64,000 nt of DNA from Jacaranda mimosifolia (taxonomy: Eukaryota > Streptophyta > Magnoliopsida > Lamiales > Bignoniaceae), in contig CM032131.1 of the NCBI GenBank assembly GCA_018894105.1, forward strand, positions 20,379,578 through 20,443,577, in the 5' to 3' direction. The stretch's first letter is position 1. Each line of letters starts with the position of its first letter. The notes beneath the pieces were generated by a model that worked only from the letters and a program-made list of their open reading frames with translations, made no database searches and was not told the DNA's origin. Of the stretch, positions 53,619 to 64,000 are shown piece by piece. The translations under genes were made by a program, and so were the position numbers.

Positions 53619-54341
53619 AGATTTCATATTCCGTTTGAGTGTGTTGGATTAAAAAGAAAGTCGTATTTGTACAATATATAAAGCATGTTTTATGCTGGAA
53701 AAAAGAAAACAAAAAATCAAAACAAAAACCAGCTTCACAACACGGTCGCGAAAATAAAATATAAGGATACAAGAATAACAACATTAGCAAATATCTTAGT
53801 AAAATATAGAGAATAACAATGCATTTGTTCACACAAAGAAAGTACAGCTGCACTGACAAAAATCGTGGATGGTCTAAAAAGTACGAAACACAAAGACATG
53901 AGAAATTTTTTAACGTAGCATTTGTCCATATCGCACGCAGAATTAAGAAAGTGGAAGTTTCTAAAAATATTATTTATGTCTGCAAATGGCATATAACACA
54001 TAAATAAAAACATCATTCATGGGGGGGGAGCAATCTAAAGTGGAGCCATCATGTATGCTTCAAATTATGGAACCTCACATAGTTATTAGGTGCCATTAGG
54101 GGGTGCTGGTTCATATCCTGCTATCCCACTATAAGATAGGTCGGTTATACATCCGTCGATAAATATGTACTGTAGCGGGATGTATAGGGGCTCTCATAAT
54201 GCACGAAAGTAGCTCTGCCTGATAGTCTCCTGAACGAGGTACATTACGATTTTCAATTTGTGACGTGAGTTATGTATATATGTACATATATTATTTGAAA
54301 TGAACAAAATAGTAAATTTAACTTACATTCCCAACATGCGC
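53619..54341. other. No gene seen
   Basis: Mixed AT-rich sequence with a G-run near 54022. Part may be the 3' end of the second Harbinger-like region. No element ends recognised. Confidence 0.4.
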
Positions 54342-55734
54342 TCAGTACTGTGCGTCAACCTGCACCATAATGGTGTCGGCATTGTACTGCACCGCAGGTA
54401 TAGTCATGTACTCCACAAATGCGTAGTATCGGTCACGCAACTGCTGAATCTTCATCTTAACTTCATCAATTGTCCTCACCCTCCCTAACGTCCTGGGCAG
54501 ACAGCGTGAAATATGGGAGCACTCATCTATGAGGAACTTCCTATTAGAGATGTCATGGAAGGGCACATCATTCATTAAGTGATTAGGGTAGCCTTCTCCT
54601 AAGGCCTCCAGTGGGGATCATGAAATATACCATACACAGGCACATTATGAGTCGTTGGTGTCCCATTGGATAATCCTGGCATAGTCTACGGTCGTAATGT
54701 TAATATCATGATACATGTAAAGACGTCAATAAATAAAATTATTAGTAAATATGGTATGCCCATTCATCCCATATAATACACATTACCAACACCAAATAGA
54801 AGTTTATAGTACATAAAATCATTTAGGGTTCAATTAATACGATACATAATAATAGTACAAGGAGAATACAACAAAATCAATATGATGTAGTTGGTCGCTC
54901 CGATGTGCGACCCGTACTACCTTGGCTCGTGTAAGGCGAGCCACAATATCTGGACAGTCTCATGCCAATTCGTCGAACAATGTCAGACCATGCTATGACA
55001 GGGACATCTCCCGAACCCCTATCGATGCCGCCATCTGAGCCAACGGGCATGTCTGCTCTAACTCGAGTCGAACGAAAACGTGGGATGTTGAGCTTAGATA
55101 ACCCCTGCAAACACAAAGAGCTACGTGATATGCTTGAACCTGATGCCATACCAAGGCGTTCCTGTCGACCTAATAATAGATCGTCACGTCTATCATGTTG
55201 GCCTAGGCGATTGCCAGTTCGTTGTGGTATGCCACGCGACGTAAATATCTTAGATAGGAGGTCGTATCTAGTCTCCGCATATAGCCAATAACGTTCAGCA
55301 AGTTAGTATCTCTGCACACACATGAAAGAGGAAAATTGCTTATGGAACATATATAATCGTATAATATCATATCCTAAGAGTTGTAGTGCACACTATTCTG
55401 ACTGGTTGGAGCTCCAGTCGCATAATAGAAGGAACGAAGATGTCACCGGTTGATGGCTCGTAGAAGATGTTAAGATTATCGCCTTCATTGTGCCGTAGCA
55501 CTCCTTAAGCTCATTAAATTTCTCCCTTAGAAAATCACTTATGTATGGACACTGAAAGTGCTGGCCAAGTTTGGTGGATATTTCGGTGATGCATATTTGT
55601 ATATACCGTTCATCCTTCAAGGAGTTAAATGTGTTAGCGTCGAGCAGCATATGTATGAAGCGCTCCTCCACATCGAGGCCCCATGCATCTACAACGTCGT
55701 TGCTAGCACCATCCATCGATGCACCTCGATTCAT
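54342..55734 (-). pseudogene. MYB/SANT-like ORF of the second Harbinger-like region
   Basis: The minus-strand frame 55734-55393 holds a SANT-like domain: WGLDVEERFIHMLLDANTFN, then ISDFLREKFNELKECYGTMK. A Ser/Arg-rich middle piece lies at 55149-54877. A second domain-like piece at 54575-54342 has RTIDEVKMKIQQLRDRYYAF and VQYNADTIMVQVDAQYW, matching the end of plant MYB/SANT-like domains. Frames are disconnected, so I treat it as a decayed multi-exon ORF. It lies on the same strand as the transposase at the window end, with the MuDR-type element inserted between them. Confidence 0.6.
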
Positions 55735-56915
55735 ACCTGTATGTTTTTAGGACCGTATGCAGTAAAAATAAAAAATTAACAAAATAAAATATATAATAGA
55801 TTTGCTTATGTTACAGAACAGTAAGCCTAATTGCACAGCGCCCCCCTGTGATATTCGAAATTAGTTGATACCTCTCTATGGAATAGAGATTTACGCCTGC
55901 ACCTCTTGTGTTTAATTAAACTTAGCCCACTCGACCCATCTTAGACCTGACCACAAATTAAAATATGTTATGACCAAAACACCCCTGTATATATATGAGT
56001 GAACCCATTTCAGTTTGTAAAAATTCCTCCACACTAATCGTTCATTCTTTGCTCAGAAAACCCTAATTGAAATATAAATCGAAAATGTACATCCTTAATG
56101 CCGTACAAAATCTGAAGAAAATTTGAAGAATACTTGTAATCAGAGTGGCAAACACCATATTTGTGAAGAAACACTAGTTAGACTGCATAATGAGGTAATT
56201 TAGGGCTTTTTTTTACTACGATATTTTCATAGACTATAACGATGCTTGTAATTTTTAAAGTTATTCCTTGCCTTCATGCCTTTGAAACAATGTTTATATG
56301 GTTATGTAACCTATATAGCTTATTTTGTGTTGTTCTAAAATGATTGCTTATGTTTGAATATATCAGTATACTCTTTTTTTGCATTTAACAAATGATTCTA
56401 TTATGGGGTTACTAAGTTGTGCCCTTTATCCTGTGGAAGAATATATATGGGGCGGCATTATAGATATGTGGGAGGCTATCCAATTCATTATCCTTTTATT
56501 AGTTGTCCCAAATGCTTGTAGTGTATTATGTGTAAAAGTCCATGTGATGATTGTGTTGTGGGGTATAAAATATGTCATTTTGTGTATAGAAGAAGAAATT
56601 TGTGGTGGGGGATATAGTTGTTCTGTCTTATATTTCTAAATGTATCATATATGCTTTATAACTTCATTTTGTATTTATATGCATTAGAATATGTGGTGGG
56701 GACATATGGATGCATATGTATGATTTATTTATTTTTGTAGTGTGTAGTGGGGTATTGTAAATAGTTATCCATTTTTCAGTGGTCCTAATATCCATGTAAC
56801 ATGACTTTTTAACTATATCTTACCTTTTTCTATAATAGTGGTCCATTATCGACCTTTATGACCATCCATCTCTTTTTATCTTTTTTGAATGCAGCTCCAT
56901 AGTTGAAATTTATAT

Positions 56916-59900
56916 ATGAGTGGGTGGAAAATTCATTAGACACCCAGTGCTGAAGTATGTTGGAGGAAAGAAATATAAGTATGTTGTTGATACGGACATT
57001 TTGAATATGGATTTATTGTGGGAAATGTACAGTGCAAGTGGTGGCAAAAAGGGTTGTGTTGAATTTTATTATGTAATTCCTGGTTTATCAATGGAGATTA
57101 GACTTAGGATAGTATATGGTGACACATAAATTGTAGATCTCATAAATACTTTTAGAGGATTGGGGCAGTGCATAGTTTATGTAGAAGAGGTGGACTGTGA
57201 GCCACTACAAGCAGTGGATACACAAGGAAATATACTATTTAGTCAAGAGACAGTGAACAAGCATACTGAAGATGTAAATATTGAAAATTTGCTCCTGGGC
57301 ATTGGCTTCAATGATAACTATAAGGAAAATAAAGATGGCCAAATGGATGGGTTACTTAATAGGGATCAAAGAACTGAAGTCAATGCTGATTTAGTATCTA
57401 ATAAGCATGTAAATGAGTCAGAAGTTCACTCTATGGATGCTGCAGACCAGTCAAGAGATGCAAATCAATCAGCTGCTGAGAATGTTACATATGGAGTAGA
57501 ATTTCATGCTGAAGGTGCTGCACATGAAACATAATTTTATGTTGTAGATGATGCTCATCAGTCACCAGTTTATGCTCAAGAGGATTTACCACCTTCACGG
57601 TTTCATGATGAGGATACAAATCAACCAAATAAGAGAACTCAAAGGAGCAAAGGGAGGCAGAAAGGATAACATACCAAAAAGAAAGATAATTCTGATAAAG
57701 GCAAGAGGAGGGCAGATGAGGCTTTTGGGACAAATGAGGAAGTGCGAACATATGACTCAAATTCTGATGATTCAAACTACATGGCTGAATCTGTTGAAGA
57801 ATCAGACACAAATGATGAGGAACAGTCTGATGCACCCAGTGAGGCACTGGAAGACATTAAAAGGGTCATCAGATGATGACATCTTTTTGAACAGGAAATT
57901 TCAGAACAAGAGAGATTTAATAAAAAAATTAAAGACAATGAAGAAGAGGATGTCTAATGAGGCCAAAAAACAAAACAAAAATGTGGCTACAAATCATGAA
58001 GAAGATTGGTACAGTGATCCATGTGATGAAGAAGAGCTGAGGGAGTTGTCTGATGAGGATGGTACTACTCCAAGGGATCGATTCTTCAATGAAGGGTGTG
58101 ACATAAAGGATTTTGAGATGCATGTGGGATTTAAGTTTGCCTTAGTCACTCAATACAGAGAGAAGCTTAGAGATTGGTGTATGAGAAAGGGGTATGAAAT
58201 TCAGTTTGAGAAGAATGAGAGTACAAGGGTAACAACAGTTTGCCTCCATGGATTTGATTGGAGAATACATGCATTCAAAGTCATGAATACAACTGTATTC
58301 CAAGTAAAAACTATGAAGGGAAAGCACATATGTGCAAGAAGAGATACTAATGCTCTAGCCAATTACAAATACTTGGCTAAGAGAATTGAGAATGTTGTGA
58401 GGGATAATCCTGATATTGGATTGCAAAAATTTCAGAGAAAGATTTGAAAAAAATGTGGAGTTGAAGTCAATAAGTGGAAGGTGTTCAGAGCTAAAAAATG
58501 TGCACTTGAGTCCATAAGAGGAGCTGACAGTGAAGAGTATAAGCTGTTGTGGGACTACTGTGCTACTGTGAGAGATAGCAATCCTAGAAGTAAGTTAATT
58601 TTGAGAAAACATCCTAACATAAGCATCCCCACTTTTGATAGGATGTTTTTTAGTCTTGAGGCATTTAAGAAAGGAGTTTTGGCTGCTTGTAGGCCCATCA
58701 TAGGACTTGATGGGTGTTTCTTGAAAACTACACATGGGGGTCAGTTGTTAGCTGAAAGTGGGTAGAGATGCAAATGATAATATGTACCCCATTGCTATGA
58801 CAGTTGTTCCAATAGAGAATAAGGATACATGGTTGTGGTTTCTTGAGGAGTTACTACCTGATATTGGTGGGGTTGAAGAGAAGAAATGGACATTTATTTC
58901 TGATAGACAGAAGGGACAAGTAGATGCATTACATATCTTGATGCCAAATTGTGAACACATGTTAGTTGATTTATTTGGTTTATAAAAGTCTTTTTTTATG
59001 CTAATATATCTCTAAAAGTCTTTCTTTTATGCTAATCTATCTCTAATACTCTATCTTAATTTGATTATAGGTTTCGCTTGAGGCATATGTATGCTAATTT
59101 CAAGGTCAAACATAACAAACCAATCTTCAAAGAGTTGTTTTGGAAAGCAGCCACAACAACAAATAAAAAAGAATTTAAGTATTGGATGAAGGAGATTGAA
59201 AAGGTAGATCCTAAGGTGCATAATGGTACAGAGACAACCATAGGATGGTTAAGGAAAGTGCCACCTGTTCATTGGGCAAGGTCCCATTTTCCCACTAATT
59301 ACAAGTATGATATATTGGTTAACAATTTGGCAGAGTCATTCAATAGTTATATTTTTACTGCAAGGGATATGCCTATCATCTCAATGTTTGAGTGGATTAG
59401 GGAGAGGTTGATGACAAGAATCCAAGTTAAGAGGTATGGAATGGAGAAATACTCTGGTACAGTATGCCCTAACATATTGGCAAAAATTGATATGAATAGG
59501 CTAATTGCTAGGAGTTTTTTTGGTAGATGGTGTGGACACAAAGAAGCTGAGGTAGAGTGTCCTTTGGGAAAATATGTTGTGAATTTGGAGATCAAAACAT
59601 GCACTTATGACATGTTTCAGTTAAATGGTTATCCATGCCCACATGCATACACTGCTATTGGAGAAGTTAGGTATAATGTTGAGGATTATGTGGACAATTG
59701 TTATAAAAAGGAGAAGTATTTGCAAGCTTATCAATATATGATACATGGAGTTAGAGGGAAAAATGACTTCACCAAGTCTAATCAAGAACTACTACAGCCC
59801 CCATCATATGCAAAAAAAGAGGAAGGCGAAAGAAAATGAGGAGAAAGGCTACGGACAAAGTTCACTTTACCTCAACAAGGAAAGGACTTACTAACACTTG

Positions 59901-60867
59901 TGCTAAGTGTTTGGGCATAGGACATAACAAGAGCAGCGGCAAGAACCCTATTCATCCTAACTCTATGCTGAACAAAGCTATGAGTTTAAGTGTACTTACA
60001 AATTATTTCAAATTATATTTTGATTACAGTTTGTTTATTACCTATTGTGTTTGCATAGCAGAGGATGAAGAGTGATGGAGGCCAGCAGAATCCTTCTCCA
60101 ACTGAAAATATCCAAAGAGAGATGAATCAAGCTAGACAAAGAAGTGAAAGGCAAAGGAACAACCATTCAAGGCAGAGGAACACTCAGTCAACAACATCTG
60201 CACAAGCACAATCACAAGCCTTTTCAAGTGGAGCCCAAGCATAGTCAAAAGCTTTTTCAAGTGTTGATTCAAGCCAAGCAACAACAATAGCCCAATCTCA
60301 AGCCTTTTCAGATCATCATGCAAGCCAAGTAATTGCAATAGCAACAACACACTTACAAGCAAGAGCTGAATCACAAGTGCATGCTTTTTCAAGTGCCCAA
60401 TCAAGTCAAGCGGTAGCTAGATCCCAATCAGTTGCTCAATCAAATCCAGCAGTTGCAAGATCAAATGCATTTTCAAGTGCTCAGTCAAGTAAAACAGGTG
60501 CCATAGCATTTTCAAATGCCTTTGCAAGTGGCCAGTTTAGCCAAGCAGGGGCAAGTGCACAGTCACAAGCCTCTGCTTCATCACATTCAAGTGAAGAGCA
60601 TACAAGGCAGCAACTCTATGGAGCTTTCTCAAGGAACACAAGTGCGGGTAGTAATTATTGCAATCAACCTTCTTCATAATATATTGGTAGTTTGTATCAA
60701 GTCCTTATCTAATTATATTTTCATTCTGTTAAATACAGACCAACCAAGGCAGAAGAAATGCTGAATTTTTAAGTGGAGCAGTGCCTTCAAGGTCTAAAAG
60801 TGCAACATTCACTAGAGTGCTTGAGAATATTAGAGGGATGGTCAAACAGAGAGCAAGGAAACCATGA
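56916..60867 (+). pseudogene. MuDR-type transposase remnant (PB1-like, MuDR, MULE, SWIM)
   Basis: Domains in order: PB1-like N-terminus with GGKFIRHPVLKYVGG (about 56923); acidic linker; MuDR DNA-binding part with FKFALVTQYREKLRDW and KGKHICARRD (about 58130-58345); MULE catalytic part with GLDGCFLKT (about 58707) and TFISDRQKG (about 58890), its two recognisable Asp sites; a SWIM finger with YPCPHAYTAIG (about 59630-59665); a CCHC-like knuckle CAKCLGIGHNK (about 59900); and a Ser/Gln/Ala-rich tail to 60867. Stops at about 57127, 57537 and 58445, frame changes (for example near 58760) and altered zinc ligands kill it. The gap 58985-59070 looks like an intron. Confidence 0.85.
60180..60680 (+). 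repeat. Imperfect tandem repeats coding a Ser/Gln/Ala-rich tail
   Basis: AAGCCTTTTCAAGTG and close variants recur many times at irregular intervals, coding SQAFSSGAQ-like units in the transposase tail. The region probably grew by slippage or unequal exchange. Frame breaks such as the TAG near 60243 show that it no longer codes continuously. Confidence 0.75.
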
Positions 60868-61788
60868 AAAACTTGATTATTGTTTGTTCTAATTAATATG
60901 ATGTTATTTTGGGTTGTTTAGGATTTTTAAGGACGTTTAAGTTGTTCAGGATTTTTAAGGTAAGGATGTTTAATTTTTAAATTTGAACTTCCTGGTGCAA
61001 CTTTGTAGGTCTTAATATGCAGTTTCTATAGTTATATATTACTAGCTTTTGTTATGCAATTTGTTATTGTGGTGCAAAATTTACAACTATTTTATGAAAT
61101 TGACTTGATATGGGCTTCTGATGCTTGTGATGCTTTAAATACATATTGAGTTGGTTTGTCATGCTTGTTGTGCTTCATATGAGCCAATGAAGCTTGAGTT
61201 GCTTTGATATGAGCTTCTGGTATTTACTTCAAGTGCAGCTTCTGATATTGGATTGTGGTGCTTTAGGTGATGCTTGGTTCTTGTAGTTATGAGATGTGGT
61301 TTTGGTTGCTTGCTTTTCCTTTTTATGGTTCTGATATGATTTTTGCTTCTTGTGTTTTTGGTTGCTTGTATTTTTGCTTCCTATGGTTATGATACTTTGG
61401 ATGTTGTTTGATCCATGCTGTTATCATAGGCAGCTTTGTTTTTGTTTAATTTTATCATATCAATTTTTGGTAGATCAAGTAGGTTGCCAATTTATTCCTT
61501 AATTGTGTGTATATCACTACCAATTGAATCGCAAAACATTAAGCATTCAAATAAAGGACAAAACAAAGCATAAAAACATAACCTACCAATTGCAATCTTA
61601 CAAAATTCATTAAAAAATACACAAACCTTAAAAATAACAAAAGAACAACAAAAGACAATACCTAATAAAAAAATTACATCAAAACAACATAAAACTACAA
61701 AAGACTAATTCTTTAGCAACAAAACAATTAAAATAACAAAACATGTTGCAGCTAAAACCCAAGAAACAGGTATGTAGTTCCCATTTCT

Positions 61789-62121
61789 TTAAACTGGTTC
61801 AACTATTCTTGAAGCCCTGGATACCACTTTATTTTCCTCATCACTGTACCCACCACCATAGCTACCCTTTGAAGGAAGCTTCACTGGAGTTCTGCATGGT
61901 GCCTACTTAACTCTTTCAAGTTTCAACCAAGTAAAAAAATTGCAATTTCAAATTGGACAACAGTAGAATAACTTTCCTCTCGTTGGTTTGGTTTCATTTT
62001 CAACTGCCACTATTGCAGCCTTTAATTGGCATTTGCAAGATAGGGTAGAGGAGTACCCCAAATCTAAAGAAGGTTTTGTGTTCCTTCTTCTCATGTTGCT
62101 GCTATTACTTGGAGTAGCCAT
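61789..62121 (-). pseudogene. GRF-type zinc finger ORF inside the MULE
   Basis: Starts MATPSNSSNMRRRNTKP at 62121. A GRF-like finger follows, with CKCQLKAAIV, then PTRGKLFYCCP, an in-frame TGA, and NCNFFTWLKLERVK, a second stop (TAG), and a tail ending IVEPV-stop at 61789. The family pattern is C-x-C...NPGRxFYxC...C-x-FFxW; here the NPGR Asn is Thr. It faces the transposase, a layout seen in some plant MULEs. GRF fingers bind nucleic acid; any role in transposition is unknown to me. Confidence 0.65.
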
Positions 62122-62628
62122 GGATGGTAAAGAGCTTTGCAAAGGAAAGAAAAAGAATTGAAGAAGATGTTTGACAAGGAAAGAAAAACGGGCTGCTTTT
62201 CTGAACATTCATAAGGGGCAAAAAAGAGAAAGCATACACAAAAATCCAAACACAGCTGCAAATTTAGCATGTGAACATCAGACTCTAAAATTGGATGCGG
62301 AACACAATATTTAATTAAACACAAGGGGTGGAGACGCAAATCTCTATTTCACAAGGGGTATCAACCAATTTCAAAGATCACAGGGGGGTGTTGAGCAATT
62401 TACCCCAGAATAGTACGATAAGGCAATATTAAGTGCTATAAGGGTACATGAACCTAGCAGTTTCAACCCAGAGTATGGTCATACATATAATAGCTTAAAT
62501 AAGGTTGCTAGTAGGAGTAGCAAAACAAGCAACAAGATACAAATACAACAACCACATAAGGACAATAGCAACATAGGGCTCATAGGATGTGCTATATACG
62601 GTGGTGTGTGCTGATCAGTGCACACAAC

Positions 62629-62910
62629 TCATCGCAAGGAGGGCCACCCGGGCGATGCAACCCTAGAAGAACCACTTGTGGATGTAGAGGTGCAATAAAT
62701 ACCATGCGATGAGGCATCGCTAAATGGTCGATAATGCCTATACATATCTAATGAATCAGCTCATCTAGTGTTTGCCCATTGAAGTTGGTGGTGCTCACCA
62801 CTAGCTAGGCATCGAAAAAAATACCGTCCGTAGCTCCTCTCTATCCTCGCCATAAAGACTCGCATGGAGTTGGCACCGCATGCGCACATAGGAGGATCAA
62901 ACCTACTCAT
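62629..62910 (-). pseudogene. Second GRF zinc finger ORF (YGRYFFRC type), outside the MULE
   Basis: From ATG 62910 the minus strand reads MSRFDPPMCACGANSMRVF, then SYGRYFFRCLASGEHHQLQW and a TGA at 62763-62761. The frame reopens with ADSLDMYRHYRPFSDASSHG to a TGA at 62629. The first part is a clear GRF finger (C-x-C-G ... YGRYFFRC ... W), unlike the one inside the MULE. It lies just downstream of the Harbinger transposase on the same strand, so it likely belongs to that element. Confidence 0.65.
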
Positions 62911-63177
62911 CTTTCAGCAAAATCATACCACACATTTTATTACATAAATTATAGAATAATATTTTTATCATGTTACAGCGCGACAAGAAAGACAAAGATA
63001 TCACTATATGTGACGTGTGATGATACATACATATATTCAATCATCGGGTATTATAACGTGGCAGCAGTAATTTTTAGTACAAAATATTAAGTGATGATAA
63101 GTAGTTATAAAATTGTTCAATGGTAGTGCACATATACAACATGATATTGTGGCATTAATGACTTCAATCTAAACTAA

Positions 63178-64000
63178 TCAATGCCTCTCGGCGGACAGCC
63201 ATTGTACCAGACCATCTTAAAATTCAGACTGTGCTTGTATCTCCTTCTGGCTCGGGTGACCACGATGGTAAAAGGTCTCCCAGTCGTGGTCAAGTTTAGG
63301 GTCTAGTGTTGCAAAAATGTTGTCATCCCAACAAAACTTTCTGATGAAATTATGCGGCACACAACATGCAATGACAATATCAGTCTACCAGTCAACCATG
63401 TAGCTCGGCATATCCCAAGCTAGAATTGGGAACTATTTCTTAAGAATCCCAAACGTATGTTCTATGGTGTTCCGAAGTTGAGCATGGCGATGGTTGAACA
63501 GCTCCCTTGGCCTACTATATATGGGGGCACCATCGAACTGTTGGAGGTGGTACTTGGACTATTTATATAGGAATATGAAGCACATATAGTTCATGAAGCC
63601 AGCACCAACAAGATAATACTTTCCTAAATGAGAATACGAAAATGTGTTAGTGTAGTCAAGTCATTAGTTGAACAATATATACTTTGTACGACACATAGAT
63701 ACGAATACGTACTGTTATTAGAATCGAATTGTGATACCTAGTGTGGGGAAGGGAAAGGCAGGGTCATCTTGGATTGCATTCCATAAGACCTATGTATCAT
63801 TGGCACTCCCCTCCTAACCCGCGTACACATACATAAACATTTGATCAAAATCAACTATTGCGAGGATATTTTGAGAGATGTTCCCTTTCTGGGAACGATA
63901 TGCATTCTATCTACGAGTAGGTACCCAGGCACACACCAATGTGCCGTCGATTACCCCCATTGCACCCTATGGATCAAATGTGAGTAGTTCAGTTACAAAA
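63178..64000 (-). pseudogene. PIF/Harbinger transposase (HARBI1-like), cut by window end
   Basis: Minus-strand pieces, right to left: MGVIDGTLVCAWVPT; YRSQKGNISQNILAIVDFD; EGSANDT-stop-VLWNAIQDDP; after an intron-like gap, KYYLVGAGF; then RELFNHRHAQLRNTIEHTFG and DIVIACCVPHNFIRKF, ending in SAER-H-stop at 63178. All three catalytic positions (VIDGT, SANDT, RNTIE) are kept, unlike the copy at 46 kb, but at least five in-frame TAG codons interrupt it, several where the family has Trp or Gln. The N-terminus lies beyond 64000. Confidence 0.85.

Larger units (their letters stand above)
55824..62406. mobile_element. 6.6-kb MuDR-type (MULE) element with TIRs and 9-bp duplication
   Basis: The ends match inverted over about 95 bases: CACCCCCCTGTGATCTTTGA (right end, minus strand) against CGCCCCCCTGTGATATTCGA (left), then ATAGAGATTT and CTTGTGTTTAATTAAA on both. 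The flanks AGAACAGTA (55815-55823) and AGAATAGTA (62407-62415) match at 8 of 9. It carries a decayed transposase on the plus strand and a GRF zinc-finger remnant on the minus strand, convergent with each other. Apart from decay the element is structurally complete. Confidence 0.88.

Overview
This window is AT-rich nuclear DNA of a flowering plant, most likely a eudicot. The evidence is intron-split genes with GT-AG borders, plant-specific families (a plant annexin, a DUF4057 protein, a plant MFS carrier), many dicot-type transposable elements and a decayed piece of chloroplast DNA. Nothing here fixes the species.

Three genes look intact, and all lie between about 8.5 and 25.5 kb. They are a five-exon annexin on the plus strand (8531-11172, 313 aa), a five-exon DUF4057 gene on the minus strand (14999-18019, 294 aa) and a three-exon major facilitator transporter on the minus strand (20807-25460, 523 aa). 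The joined exons stay in frame at every junction I checked. They are unrelated housekeeping-type genes and form no pathway.

Almost everything else is layered transposon debris. A Ty1/copia gag and LTR remnant sits at the left edge. Small non-autonomous elements (hAT-like, CACTA) lie between and inside the genes. From 26.8 to 31.5 kb there is a large imperfect palindrome made of two truncated Ty3/gypsy LTR-gag units pointing at each other; one arm carries a 556-bp hAT-like insertion. From 31.7 to 39.5 kb a Mutator-like element with long inverted ends contains a complete but dead 6.3-kb hAT element. A PIF/Harbinger-type transposase with its MYB/SANT partner lies at 45-47.5 kb, with another MYB/SANT remnant near 42.6-43.2 kb. 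A 1.4-kb plastid atpF-atpH insertion (52.1-53.5 kb) is bracketed by trinucleotide repeats. A second PIF/Harbinger-like region (54.3 kb to the window end) is split by a 6.6-kb MuDR-type element at 55.8-62.4 kb.

I see no CRISPR array, bacterial operon, rRNA or confident tRNA, and no clear undescribed functional system. The most interesting signals are structural: the retroelement palindrome, the nested MULE/hAT pair with a copied flank at one hAT end, the plastid insertion between microsatellites, and transposon decay that strikes catalytic and zinc-binding residues, mostly through transitions.
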